Shown: positions 53,889-63,424, counted from the stretch's first letter. The stretch: DNA of 64,000 bases from SZUA-229 sp036567985 (GCA_036567985.1 DATCTK010000012.1:1-64000), one strand, 5' to 3'. Notes: a model not told the origin generated them from the letters alone. Program-made: numbers and translations.

Positions 53889-54383
53889 ATGAAAAAGCAC
53901 ATAATATCCCTGTTACTGGAAAATGAATCGGGTGCGTTGTCACGCGTTGCCGGCCTGTTTTCAGCGCGCGCATACAATATTGAATCACTCTCGGTTGCGC
54001 CCACGGATGATGAAACCCTGTCGCGTATGACCATCGTTACTTCGGGCACCGATGAAATTGTTGAACAGATACAGAAACAGCTGAACAAGCTGATTGATGT
54101 GGTCAAGCTGATTGACCTGACCGAGTGCGCGCACATTGAACGTGAACTGATGCTGGCAAAAGTGGATGCCACCGGCGAAGCGCGGGATGAAGTAAAGCGC
54201 CTGGTTGATATTTTCAACGGCAATATCGTCGATGTAACCGAAACCACCTACACGGTTGAACTGACCGATAGCGGCGAAAAGCTGGATAGTTTTCTCGCTT
54301 CACTGTCAAGTATTAAAATTCATGAAGTGGTGCGCTCCGGCGCAATCGGCATATCCAGTGGCGACAATATACTTGCCTGTTAA
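53889..54383 (+). CDS. ilvN: Acetolactate synthase small subunit
   Basis: Regulatory subunit carrying the valine feedback site. The 164-residue protein has an N-terminal ACT domain (1-75, MKKHIISLLLENESGALSRVAGLFSARAYNIESL) and a C-terminal half typical of the longer IlvH form. It is one base after ilvB and 29 bases before ilvC. Confidence 0.95.
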   Translation: MKKHIISLLLENESGALSRVAGLFSARAYNIESLSVAPTDDETLSRMTIVTSGTDEIVEQIQKQLNKLIDVVKLIDLTECAHIERELMLAKVDATGEARDEVKRLVDIFNGNIVDVTETTYTVELTDSGEKLDSFLASLSSIKIHEVVRSGAIGISSGDNILAC

Positions 54384-54412
54384 TTTATTCATTTAATTTC
54401 GAGAACAAACTG

Positions 54413-55435
54413 ATGAGCTTAAATATTTATTACGATAAAGACTGTGACCTTTCCCTGATCAAGGCTAAAAAAGTAACCATCGTGGGTTACGGATCACAGG
54501 GCCATGCCCATGCACTGAACCTGAAAGATTCTGGTGTGGATGTAACAGTTGCACTGCGCCCCGGTTCATCATCAGCGGTGAAGGCAGAAAATGAAGGCCT
54601 GAAAGTGTCGGGTATCGCCGAAGCAGTTGCTGCAGCTGATGTGGTGATGATTCTGGCACCGGATGAAATCTAGTCGGCTTTATACAAGGCTGAAATCGAG
54701 CCCAACCTGAAGCAGGGCGCAACCCTGGCATTTGCCCACGGCTTTGCGATTCACTATAACGCAATCGTACCCCGTGCCGACCTGGACGTGATCATGATTG
54801 CACCTAAAGCACCGGGCCATACTGTACGCAGTGAGTTCGTACGTGGCGGCGGTGTACCTGACCTGATTGCGATTTATCAGGATGCATCGGGCAAGGCCAA
54901 GGACCTGGCACTGTCCTATGCCTCAGGCGTGGGTGGTGGTCGTACCGCGATTATCGAAACAACCTTCAAAGATGAAACCGAAACCGATCTGTTCGGCGAG
55001 CAGGCCGTGCTGTGTGGTGGTGCGGTTGAGCTGGTGAAAATGGGTTTCGAAACGCTGACCGAAGCAGGTTATGCGCCGGAAATGGCTTACTTTGAATGTC
55101 TGCACGAACTGAAACTGATTGTTGACCTGATGTTCGAAGGCGGTATCGCCAATATGAACTACTCCATTTCCAATAATGCGGAGTACGGCGAATATGTAAC
55201 CGGCGATAAGGTTATTAACGAAGAAAGCCGCAAGGCAATGCGTCAGGCACTGAAAGATATCCAGAACGGCGAATATGCGAAGAAGTTTATTCTGGAAGGC
55301 ATGACCAACTACCCTGAAATGACAGCGCGTCGTCGCAATAATGCAGCCCATCCGATTGAAATTGTCGGTGGCAAACTGCGTGAGATGATGCCATGGATCA
55401 AGGCCAACCAGATCGTGGACAAAACCAAGAACTGA
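54413..55435 (+). pseudogene. ilvC: Ketol-acid reductoisomerase gene interrupted by an in-frame TAG
   Basis: NADPH-dependent isomeroreductase, the second step of branched-chain amino acid synthesis. The frame is complete (340 codons, class I length) apart from TAG at 54671-54673, codon 87. Codons before and after are in the same frame and conserved: GYGSQGHAHALNLKDSG in the Rossmann domain, LAPDEI before the stop, then SALYKAEIEPNLKQGATLAF, IAPKAPGHTVRSEF and the knotted C-terminal domain. Related enzymes have Gln at codon 87 (CAG), so one C-to-T change explains it. It may be a true nonsense mutation or a sequence error; there is no frameshift and no other damage. Confidence 0.93.
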
Positions 55436-55481
55436 TTGTCTGTACACAGAGCAGCGTAAAGCGTTGCACAATCCATGAAAA

Positions 55482-55513
55482 CAACAAAGGGGCGTATTGC
55501 CCCTTTGTTGTTT
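55482..55513 (+). terminator. Rho-independent terminator after ilvC
   Basis: CAACAAAGGGGC and GCCCCTTTGTTG form a perfect 12-bp stem around GTATT, followed by TTT. It ends the ilvBNC transcript before pssA. Confidence 0.8.
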
Positions 55514-55641
55514 CTGCAGGGATTTCAATCTGTGGTTAGCCATGTCTGGTAGCCGTAAACACAAGTAAAAATTGGAAATTGTTGCCATGTCTTTTACACT
55601 TGCTACTCACGGATCAATCACAGAGTAATCTAAACCAGCCT

Positions 55642-56454
55642 ATGAAACAGAATTCAAAAGTGGCCTATCACCGCAGAGGCATTTACCTGCTGCCCAATAT
55701 CTTCACCACGGCAGCGATGTTCGGTGGCTTTTATGCCATTGTCGCCTCGATGAACGGACAGTTCGAAAAAGCCGCGCTGGCGATTTTTATTGCCATGATC
55801 CTGGACGGCGTGGATGGTCGCGTGGCGCGTATGACCAATACGCAAAGCGAGTTTGGCGCACAGTACGACAGCCTGTCGGATATGGTGTCATTTGGCATAG
55901 CCCCGGCACTGGTGATGTATCAATGGTCCCTGGCCAGTATGGTGGACCTGGGCTGGCAATGGGGCAAGCTGGGCTGGCTGGCGGCGTTTATCTACACCGC
56001 CTGTGCGGCGATGCGGCTGGCACGGTTTAACACCCAGCTGGGTGTGGCCGACAAGCGCTATTTCCAGGGCTTGCCCAGTCCCTCGGCCGCTGCAGTGGTG
56101 GCGGGTCTGGTCTGGGTCGGGGCGAATAACTCGGTACCCGGTGCCGATGTGGCCTTTTTTACCCTGCCATTGATGATAGCGCTGGGCCTGCTGATGATGA
56201 GTAATGTGCTCTATTACAGCTTCAAGGACGTGCATTTCAAGGGGCGTGTACCGTTTATCTCGCTGGTGGCGGTGGTGCTGGTGCTGGCGCTGGTGGCCGT
56301 TGAGACCTCCAAGGTGCTGTTCCTGGGATTTGCGCTTTATACCCTGTCGGGGCCGGTACTGAGCCTGTTGCGTAAGGTGCGTAAACTGAGCAAAAAGACC
56401 GATATCGGCAGTGATGCAGGCAATGGGACAGGGAATGATGGGGATAAGGGTTAA
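55642..56454 (+). CDS. pssA: CDP-diacylglycerol-serine O-phosphatidyltransferase
   Basis: Integral membrane enzyme making phosphatidylserine, the precursor of phosphatidylethanolamine. The 270-residue protein has the CDP-alcohol phosphotransferase motif DGVDGRVAR...GAQYDSLSD near 54-81 and about six to eight membrane helices. This is the PssA type of Bacillus and many gammaproteobacteria, not the E. coli phospholipase-D-like enzyme. The frame is open from 55579, but ATG 55642 fits the family. Its place between ilvC and leuA is common in this class. Confidence 0.93.
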   Translation: MKQNSKVAYHRRGIYLLPNIFTTAAMFGGFYAIVASMNGQFEKAALAIFIAMILDGVDGRVARMTNTQSEFGAQYDSLSDMVSFGIAPALVMYQWSLASMVDLGWQWGKLGWLAAFIYTACAAMRLARFNTQLGVADKRYFQGLPSPSAAAVVAGLVWVGANNSVPGADVAFFTLPLMIALGLLMMSNVLYYSFKDVHFKGRVPFISLVAVVLVLALVAVETSKVLFLGFALYTLSGPVLSLLRKVRKLSKKTDIGSDAGNGTGNDGDKG

Positions 56455-56462
56455 AAAAGCCC

Positions 56463-56491
56463 TTGGCAAAAACAGATGAAATCGCTATAGT
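56463..56491 (+). promoter_or_regulatory. Promoter of leuA
   Basis: TTGGCA at 56463-56468 and TATAGT at 56486-56491 with a 17-base spacer. Transcription would start near 56498, giving a leader of about 250 bases before leuA. Confidence 0.7.
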
Positions 56492-56528
56492 TTTAAACGT
56501 AGACAACACATATACACATTTAAGTATT

Positions 56529-56648
56529 ATGAATTTAAACAGAGCACACAATGCGTTACCGCAAGCCGCCTGCAAGCCATTTGCATGCGCTGCTCTGTCC
56601 TGCCTGTGTCTACGTCCTCTACATGCGCTCTCACTGCTGCTGCCGTAA
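56529..56648 (+). CDS. Putative leuA leader peptide, leucine-rich
   Basis: A 39-codon open frame that begins about 31 bases after the predicted start of leuA transcription. Ten of 39 codons are Leu, eight of them in codons 23-38, including two CTA and a CTG-CTG-CTG run just before the final Pro and stop. The pair CTGCC-gtaa-GGCAG forms a small hairpin over the stop codon. A leader peptide for attenuation is the best reading. No good ribosome site and no strong terminator stem before leuA was found, so it remains tentative. It fills most of the gap before leuA. Confidence 0.45.
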   Translation: MNLNRAHNALPQAACKPFACAALSCLCLRPLHALSLLLP

Positions 56649-56748
56649 GGCAGTTATCAAGTTCTGGCGAGGCGAAATACGCATAACAACACCCGAATTC
56701 CACAGGATACATTTAATACGGTATCCCGCTGATTAGCAGGACAGATTC

Positions 56749-58299
56749 ATGAGTAAAGACAAGTTAATTATATTTGATACCACCTTGCGTGATGGCGAGC
56801 AGAGCCCCGGCGCGTCCATGACCAAAGACGAGAAAGTGCACATTGCCAAGGCGCTGGAGCGGATGCGGGTTGACGTGATCGAGGCCGGATTCCCGATTGC
56901 CTCCCAGGGGGACTTCGAGGCGGTACAGGCGGTGGCCGAGGCGGTAAAGGACAGCACCGTATGCGGCCTGTCCCGTGCCCTGGAGCGTGATATCAGCCGT
57001 GCCGGTGAAGCACTGAAAAAGGCCAATTCGTCGCGTATTCACACCTTTATCGCCACATCGCCGATTCATATGGAAATGAAACTGCGCATGCAGCCGGATG
57101 ATGTGTTGAAGCAGGCGGTGCAGGCAGTCAAAACCGCGCGCAAGTTCACCGACAATGTGGAGTTCTCGCCGGAAGATGCGGGTCGCTCCGAGCTGGATTT
57201 CCTCTGCCGTGTGATTGAAGCGGTGATCGATGCCGGTGCCCGCACCATTAATATTCCCGATACCGTGGGCTATAACCTGCCTAACCAGTTCGGCACCTTG
57301 ATCAAAAATTTGCGCGAACGCATCCCCAATTCCGACAAGGCCATCTTCTCGGTGCACTGTCACAATGACCTGGGGCTGGCGGTAGCCAACTCATTATCGG
57401 CGGTACAGAATGGCGCGCGCCAGGTGGAGTGCACCATTAATGGCCTGGGTGAGCGCGCCGGTAATGCGGCGCTGGAAGAAATCGTTATGGCGGTGCGCAC
57501 CCGCCAGGACCTGTTTGATTGCGACACCACGCTGGATACCACACAGATCATGTCCTGCTCCAAGCTGGTGTCGGGCATTACCGGCTTCCCGGTGCAGCCC
57601 AACAAGGCGATTGTGGGTGCCAATGCCTTTGCCCATGAGTCCGGCATCCACCAGGACGGCGTACTCAAGAACCGCGAAACCTATGAGATTATGCGCGCCC
57701 AGGATGTGGGCTGGAATGAAACCCAGATTGTGCTGGGCAAGCACTCCGGTCGCAATGCCCTGCGCAGCCGTCTCAAGGAACTGAATATTCTGGTCGATTC
57801 GGAAGAAGAGCTGAACCATGTGTTTGCCCGCTTTAAGGCGCTGGCAGACAAGAAGCATGAAATTTTCGATGAAGACCTGCAGACACTGGTGGCGGATGCC
57901 AGCTGGGATGCGGAAAACGAGAAGTACAAGCTGGTGAGCCTGAAAGTCTGCTCGGAAACCGGCGAAACACCCATGGCGGATGTGGTGGTTCAGGTGAATG
58001 GCAAGGAACAGAGCGCTTCCGAGTCGGGCAGTGGTCCAGTAGATGCCGCCTTCAAGGCAATTGAAAACATCGTGCACAGCCAGACCGAGCTGAAACTCTA
58101 CTCGGTCAACAATATCACCAGTGGCACAGATTCCCAGGGTGAGGTATCGGTTCGCCTGTCGAAAAACGGCAAGATCGTCAATGGCCAGGGTGCGGACACC
58201 GATATTGTTATCGCCTCTGCCAAGGCCTATATCAATGCGCTGAACCGCATTGTGGTGATGGAAAAAGAACGTGAGCACCCGCAGCTGGGTGATGTCTAG
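56749..58299 (+). CDS. leuA: 2-Isopropylmalate synthase
   Basis: Condenses 2-ketoisovalerate with acetyl-CoA, the first step of leucine synthesis. The 516-residue protein has the DRE-TIM barrel motif TTLRDGEQSPG near 10-20, the metal-binding HCHNDLGLAVANS near 203, and a C-terminal LeuA allosteric domain (about 390-510) for leucine feedback. Length is normal for the bacterial type. AGCAGGA lies before ATG 56749. leuC, leuD and leuB are not in the window. Confidence 0.97.
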   Translation: MSKDKLIIFDTTLRDGEQSPGASMTKDEKVHIAKALERMRVDVIEAGFPIASQGDFEAVQAVAEAVKDSTVCGLSRALERDISRAGEALKKANSSRIHTFIATSPIHMEMKLRMQPDDVLKQAVQAVKTARKFTDNVEFSPEDAGRSELDFLCRVIEAVIDAGARTINIPDTVGYNLPNQFGTLIKNLRERIPNSDKAIFSVHCHNDLGLAVANSLSAVQNGARQVECTINGLGERAGNAALEEIVMAVRTRQDLFDCDTTLDTTQIMSCSKLVSGITGFPVQPNKAIVGANAFAHESGIHQDGVLKNRETYEIMRAQDVGWNETQIVLGKHSGRNALRSRLKELNILVDSEEELNHVFARFKALADKKHEIFDEDLQTLVADASWDAENEKYKLVSLKVCSETGETPMADVVVQVNGKEQSASESGSGPVDAAFKAIENIVHSQTELKLYSVNNITSGTDSQGEVSVRLSKNGKIVNGQGADTDIVIASAKAYINALNRIVVMEKEREHPQLGDV

Positions 58300-58302
58300 G
58301 CG

Positions 58303-59169
58303 GTGAGTGACTCCTCGGCTGTAACACAACGGACTCCGCCTGCAGGCCAGCGCCCGCTGGCGGAGTCGTTACGCCAGCAATACCTTGCTGCCATGGGCAT
58401 TCAGGTCTGGTATGACCCGATGCAGCCTGTGCCTGTCCAGGGGGAGTCTGCCGCCGATATGGGGGATTCGAGCTCAGCAGCGGCTGAAGCAGCCTCAACG
58501 CAGGTGACAGAACCTGATGTGCAGCACCCGCCACAAGCGGCACCGCTTTCTCCATCAGATACTGTGACTGATACACCTGCGAGTGATATGCCCCTGGCTG
58601 ATCTGCAACCGGCGCAACGTCAGCTCACGCTTGCCCAGCTCAATACACAGATCGAACAGTGTCAGCTGTGTGAACTGCACGCCAGCCGTGCCCATGCAGT
58701 ATGTGGCGAGGGGAGTGCTGACGCGCGCCTGCTGATTATCAGCGATGCGCCGATCAGTGATCGGGCGCAGGATGCACTGTTTGATGCAGCGGAAAAAAAG
58801 CTGTTGCAGGGCATGTTGCAGGCGATTGGCCTGGATCTGTCGCAGGTGTATCTCACCAGCCTGGTTAAATGTATGCCGCCGCAGCGGGCACCCTATACCT
58901 CGGAAATGATCTGCTGTGATGACCACCTGAGTGCACAGATTAAACTGATACAGCCGGCGGCGATTATGCTGCTGGGTGAGCAGGCCAGTCGCCAGTTGCT
59001 GGTGAGCCAGAAGTCACTCACGGATTTGCGCCAGCGACATCACCAGCATCTCGGGGTGCCGGTGTATGCGTCCTATCATCCCCGCGACCTGCTGGGCTCG
59101 GCGCAGAACAAGCGCAAAGTCTGGCAGGATCTGCTACAAATAAAGCATCGTTTAACAACAGCTACATAG
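58303..59169 (+). CDS. Uracil-DNA glycosylase-like iron-sulfur protein, degenerate
   Basis: A 288-residue protein resembling family 4 UDGs. The four cluster cysteines appear as C120 and C123 (CQLC), C190 (LVKC) and C204 or C205, and the DNA-binding loop as YHPRDLL near 258. The usual catalytic motif (GEAPG...GxPFVG) is replaced by ISDAPISDRAQDAL, with no GxPF. Residues 36-105 are a Ser/Ala/Pro/Gln linker. Start is GTG 58303, 3 bases after leuA. It precedes rimI, a frequent arrangement, so it is likely expressed; glycosylase activity is doubtful. Confidence 0.82.
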   Translation: MSDSSAVTQRTPPAGQRPLAESLRQQYLAAMGIQVWYDPMQPVPVQGESAADMGDSSSAAAEAASTQVTEPDVQHPPQAAPLSPSDTVTDTPASDMPLADLQPAQRQLTLAQLNTQIEQCQLCELHASRAHAVCGEGSADARLLIISDAPISDRAQDALFDAAEKKLLQGMLQAIGLDLSQVYLTSLVKCMPPQRAPYTSEMICCDDHLSAQIKLIQPAAIMLLGEQASRQLLVSQKSLTDLRQRHHQHLGVPVYASYHPRDLLGSAQNKRKVWQDLLQIKHRLTTAT

Positions 59170-59171
59170 AC

Positions 59172-59666
59172 ATGGCAGTAAATCCCGATATTGATCTGGC
59201 CAACGGCTTTCGCAAAATGACTCTGGGCGATGTACCGGAGATTATGCAAATCGAGGAATCGATTTATAGTCACCCCTGGACCGAAGGCATCTTTGGCGAC
59301 TGTATCCGCGTGGGTTATCCCTGCTGGGTGTACAGGGAGAACAACGAAATTCTTGCCTATGGACTGGTGTCGGTTGCTGCCAATGAAGCGCATATTCTGA
59401 ACCTGTGTGTCAGTCCTCATGCGCAGGGGCGAGGGCTGGGTAAACGCATGTTGCATAAGCTGATGCAGCTGGCCGAAGCGCGGGATGCGGACTGTATTTT
59501 TCTTGAAGTCAGGGTGTCTAACACCATTGCGCAAAACCTGTATGAGCAGGAAGGTTTTAACCATATCGGTGTCAGAAAAGCCTATTACCCCTCCAGCGAA
59601 GGTCGTGAAGATGCACTGGTATATGCCAAAGCGCTTAATCTCGACAAGCTCAGCCCTGTCTCATAG
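59172..59666 (+). CDS. rimI: Ribosomal protein S18-alanine N-acetyltransferase
   Basis: GNAT-fold acetyltransferase; RimI modifies the N-terminus of S18. The 164-residue protein has the acetyl-CoA loop HAQGRGLGKRML near 80-90 and the typical YxxEGF near 122 (YEQEGF). It starts 2 bases after the UDG-like gene. The call rests on fold plus neighbourhood; another protein N-acetyltransferase role is possible. Confidence 0.9.
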   Translation: MAVNPDIDLANGFRKMTLGDVPEIMQIEESIYSHPWTEGIFGDCIRVGYPCWVYRENNEILAYGLVSVAANEAHILNLCVSPHAQGRGLGKRMLHKLMQLAEARDADCIFLEVRVSNTIAQNLYEQEGFNHIGVRKAYYPSSEGREDALVYAKALNLDKLSPVS

Positions 59667-59772
59667 TCGTGGTTCTGATTTTCCTGTGTAAATAGTTTGT
59701 CGCCGTCTGCTTCAGGGCAGCGGATCATGTATAATTCCCGCACATTTTTAAAGCCTGATTGAACCCGATATT

Positions 59773-61368
59773 ATGTCTGAACTTATCCAGCAAATGCAGC
59801 GTCGTCGCACCTTTGCCATTATCTCCCACCCGGATGCGGGTAAAACCACCCTGACTGAAAAACTGCTGTTATTCAGCGGTGCGATTCAGCTGGCGGGCAC
59901 GGTAAAAGGCCGTAAGGCGGCACGGCATGCAACTTCCGACTGGATGGAGCTGGAAAAGCAACGGGGTATTTCGGTAACCTCATCGGTAATGCAGTTTCCC
60001 CATAATGACTGCATTATCAATTTACTGGACACACCAGGTCACGCCGACTTCTCCGAGGATACCTACCGCACCCTGACCGCGGTGGATTCGGCGCTGATGG
60101 TAATTGATGCCGCCAAGGGCGTTGAGGAACGCACCATCAAGTTAATGGATGTGTGTCGTTTGCGTGACACACCGATTATTACCTTTGTTAATAAACTTGA
60201 CCGCGAATCCCGTGAGCCGGTGGAGTTACTGGATGATGTGGAAAATATTCTGAACATTCAGTGTGCGCCCATGACATGGCCAATTGGTATGGGCAAAAAC
60301 TTCAAGGGTGTGTTCCATTTATATAACAACTGTGTTCATTTGTTTAGCGCAACCCACGGCGGAAAGATTCAACAGGGCCAGGTTATCGAAGGGCTGGATA
60401 ATCCCGAGCTGGATGAGCTGCTGGGCAGTATGGCGCAGGAACTGCGTGATGAAATAGAACTGGTGAAAGGTGCCAGCCACGAGTTTGATTTGCAGGCCTA
60501 TCGTGAAGGCAGGTTAACGCCGGTATTTTTCGGCTCGGCCATTAATAATTTTGGTATCAGGGAATTGCTCGACTCACTGGATGAGTTCGCACCACCGCCC
60601 AAAGCCCGTGATGCCGGTGCACGTATTGTCGAACCGGATGAAGAAAAGTTCACCGGTTTTGTATTCAAAATCCAGGCGAATATGGATCCACAGCACCGTG
60701 ACCGGGTCGCCTTTATGCGGGTCTGCTCCGGCAAGTTTGAAAAGGGCATGAAAGTTAAACATGTGCGTATTCAGAAAGAGGTGAAACTGAATGACGCGGT
60801 TACCTTTATGGCCTCTGATCGCGGCCATGCGGATGTGGCTTACGCCGGTGATATTATCGGTATTCATAATCATGGCACGATTCGCATTGGCGATACCTTT
60901 ACCAAGGGTGAAGACCTGCAGTTTGCCGGCATTCCAAACTTCGCGCCCGAGCTGTTCCGTCGTGCGCAATTGCGTGATCCGTTGAAAATGAAGGCACTGC
61001 AAAAGGGTCTGATTCAGTTATGTGAAGAAGGTGCAACGCAGCTGTATCGTCCGCTGAATAATAATGACCTGATTCTGGGTGCGGTGGGTGTGCTGCAGTT
61101 TGATGTGGTGGCGCACCGACTGCAACACGAGTACAACGTTGAATGCAGTTTTGAAAACGTCAGTGTAACCACCGCGCGCTGGGTTGAATGTGATGATGAA
61201 AAAATGCTGAATCAGTTCAGGCAGAAAGCTTCACCCAATCTGGCACTCGATCATGCGGGGGACCTGGTCTATATCGCACCCACCCGGGTGAATCTGGATA
61301 TGACCCAGGAACGCTGGCCGGATATTCGCTTCCTGGCAACCCGTGAACATGCCAGTTACGAACTGTAA
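59773..61368 (+). CDS. prfC: Peptide chain release factor 3
   Basis: Translational GTPase that recycles RF1 and RF2 after termination. The 531-residue protein has the P-loop HPDAGKTTLTEK near 19, switch regions RGISVTSS and DTPGHADFSEDT, and NKLDRE near 141, followed by domains II and III typical of RF3. Length is normal. It converges on the orphan gene at 61374. Confidence 0.97.
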   Translation: MSELIQQMQRRRTFAIISHPDAGKTTLTEKLLLFSGAIQLAGTVKGRKAARHATSDWMELEKQRGISVTSSVMQFPHNDCIINLLDTPGHADFSEDTYRTLTAVDSALMVIDAAKGVEERTIKLMDVCRLRDTPIITFVNKLDRESREPVELLDDVENILNIQCAPMTWPIGMGKNFKGVFHLYNNCVHLFSATHGGKIQQGQVIEGLDNPELDELLGSMAQELRDEIELVKGASHEFDLQAYREGRLTPVFFGSAINNFGIRELLDSLDEFAPPPKARDAGARIVEPDEEKFTGFVFKIQANMDPQHRDRVAFMRVCSGKFEKGMKVKHVRIQKEVKLNDAVTFMASDRGHADVAYAGDIIGIHNHGTIRIGDTFTKGEDLQFAGIPNFAPELFRRAQLRDPLKMKALQKGLIQLCEEGATQLYRPLNNNDLILGAVGVLQFDVVAHRLQHEYNVECSFENVSVTTARWVECDDEKMLNQFRQKASPNLALDHAGDLVYIAPTRVNLDMTQERWPDIRFLATREHASYEL

Positions 61369-61373
61369 CTGTC

Positions 61374-62000
61374 TTATGACTGTGGCTGCTTGAGCGGCCG
61401 GTATTCAAATTCTTCTGCTTGCTGACCATCGAATAAACTGATGGTCAGTCCGCTGTCCGGGTAGAGCCAGTGGCGTTGCTGATCATCGACCTTGACTGTC
61501 TGTTGCGGTGCGCCAAAACGCTGGGTAATCAGTTCCTCACCGTATTGAATCGCCGGTTTATAGACTATGCGGGCAATCGGTGTCGACAGGTAATCCATTT
61601 CGGTGTCCGCTGGTAATTTATAAGTTTGCTGTCGCTGGCTGTTTTCTATCGCCACCAGATCTTTATGTAATTGTTCTAGCACTGCTGGCTCAAGCTGATA
61701 ATAAAGCTCAAGGTCCGCTACAATTCCATCCATAACCAGTTCATTATAATGCGCGACCAGTACCGGTTGATTGCTTTCGTCGATTAGCAGCCGGGTGTCT
61801 GCAAAGCTGGCAAAAATCTGGTTGGCTTCCTGTATATTGCTTTTGCCCAGTGTCAGGCCAAACACCCGACTGGCGCCATTGTCCTGAATCTGAATATCCC
61901 AGGGCGTATAGTTTAGTTGTGTGTGTGGCTTGTACTGACCCAGCACCGCAATCATCATTGCGCTGCCTACCATCAGAAAGATCAGAAAAGTCCGGTTCAT
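61374..62000 (-). CDS. Membrane-anchored protein of unknown function
   Basis: A 208-residue protein with one N-terminal hydrophobic helix (about 3-22, FLIFLMVGSAMMIAVL), probably a membrane anchor or uncleaved signal. The rest is soluble, mixed alpha/beta, with no cysteine: a first part around FGLTLGKSNIQEANQIF resembles proteins with short repeated beta-alpha units, and the end is acidic and Gln-rich. It is convergent with prfC and divergent from the MFS gene. I do not recognise a family. Confidence 0.75.
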   Translation of the reverse strand: MNRTFLIFLMVGSAMMIAVLGQYKPHTQLNYTPWDIQIQDNGASRVFGLTLGKSNIQEANQIFASFADTRLLIDESNQPVLVAHYNELVMDGIVADLELYYQLEPAVLEQLHKDLVAIENSQRQQTYKLPADTEMDYLSTPIARIVYKPAIQYGEELITQRFGAPQQTVKVDDQQRHWLYPDSGLTISLFDGQQAEEFEYRPLKQPQS

Positions 62001-62170
62001 AGAGTATTATCTTGTCGTTTGTTATGCTTAAACTGCAGATTCAGGTTTTAAAATAGCCTATATTGTCAGAATATACAAAGTCCAGCAGCGTTTGATGCAT
62101 GGCTTAATGTGTATAGCACTGTATGCTTTAACCAGTTGCGGTGATTATTCAATCCGGAAGTAAAATAATT

Positions 62171-63424
62171 ATGTATAAAAATAAATCGGTGATTGGCTGG
62201 GCATTTTATGACTGGGCTAACTCAGTGTTTGTAACCGTGGTGATTGCCGGTTTTTTCCCGATTGTATTCAAGTCTTACTGGGCAAGTGATTTGCCCAGCT
62301 CGGAAAGTACCTTCTGGCTAGGACTGGGCAATGCACTGGCCAGTCTGGTGGTGGTGATTATTGCGCCCTTGCTGGGTGCTGCAGGTGATAAATACCATCT
62401 GCGCAAGCCGATGTTGCTGGGTTTGATGTTGATCGGTGTGATTACCACCGCAGCCCTGAGTCAGTCAGCGATGGGGCACTGGCAAATGGTGCTTGCATTG
62501 TATGTGATTGCAAGTATCGGTTTTATGGCGGCGAATGTATTTTACGATGCGTTGCTGGTGCCACTCAGTGCTAGTGCACAGGTGGATAAGGTGTCCGGTC
62601 TGGGCTATGGCATGGGATATCTGGGTGGCGGCATTGCACTGGCCGGCTGTGTCTATCTGAGCCAGCAACCCCAGTTGCTGGGTTATACCGACAGCATAGA
62701 TGCTGTTCTGTTCTGTTTTATCCTGGTGGCGCTGTGGTGGTTTGTATTCAGTCTGCCATTGGCAATGTGGACTAAAGATGGCCCGCGATTACAGAATGCA
62801 GAAAACAGTTCGGTGTTTGCAACAACGCTGCGCGCATTCAAGATGGCTTTCTCGAATCGTGAAGTCAGGCTGTTTCTGATTGCTTACTGGATTTATATCG
62901 ATGGCGTGGACACGATTATCCGCATGGCGGTGGATTACGGCATGGCGCTGGGTTTCGAATCCAATGATCTGATTATTGCCCTGCTGATCACTCAATTTGT
63001 CGGCTTTCCGGCCGCTATAGTTTATGGGTATATCGGTGCCAAGGTAGGGGTTAAAACCTCGATAATGGCCGGCATAGGCGTGTATGCACTGATTACCCTG
63101 CTTGGTTATTCAATGACAACCGTAGCCGACTTTTATACCCTGGCGGTCTTGATCGGCCTGGTGCAGGGCGGTGTGCAGGCGATGAGCCGTTCGTTTTATG
63201 CGCGTATGGTGCCTGCGGACAAGTCTGCAGAATATTTTGGTATTTATAATATGCTGGGTAAGTCTGCAGCGATTATTGGCCCCCTGCTAATGGGGCTGGT
63301 GGCATTGATTACCGATAATCACCGTTACTCAATACTGTCGCTGCTGGTTTTGTTTGTGCTGGGAGCGATACTGTTATCACAGGTCAGAGATCCACGGCAG
63401 AATACCGTTAGAACAGGCGAGTAG
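62171..63424 (+). CDS. MFS transporter, UMF1/Atg22-like
   Basis: Inner-membrane transporter of 417 residues with about 12 membrane helices. The opening SVIGWAFYDWANSVFVTVV is the signature of the UMF1 (Atg22-like) branch of the major facilitator superfamily; vacuolar relatives export amino acids. The frame is open from 62141, but ATG 62171 is family-like. Substrate unknown. Confidence 0.9.
   Translation: MYKNKSVIGWAFYDWANSVFVTVVIAGFFPIVFKSYWASDLPSSESTFWLGLGNALASLVVVIIAPLLGAAGDKYHLRKPMLLGLMLIGVITTAALSQSAMGHWQMVLALYVIASIGFMAANVFYDALLVPLSASAQVDKVSGLGYGMGYLGGGIALAGCVYLSQQPQLLGYTDSIDAVLFCFILVALWWFVFSLPLAMWTKDGPRLQNAENSSVFATTLRAFKMAFSNREVRLFLIAYWIYIDGVDTIIRMAVDYGMALGFESNDLIIALLITQFVGFPAAIVYGYIGAKVGVKTSIMAGIGVYALITLLGYSMTTVADFYTLAVLIGLVQGGVQAMSRSFYARMVPADKSAEYFGIYNMLGKSAAIIGPLLMGLVALITDNHRYSILSLLVLFVLGAILLSQVRDPRQNTVRTGE

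Noticed and set aside
54671..54673. TAG in ilvC as pyrrolysine or general stop-codon recoding.
   Set aside because: Many genes in the window end in TAG with normal family C-termini, ilvC is not a pyrrolysine protein family, and the site is a plain Gln in relatives.
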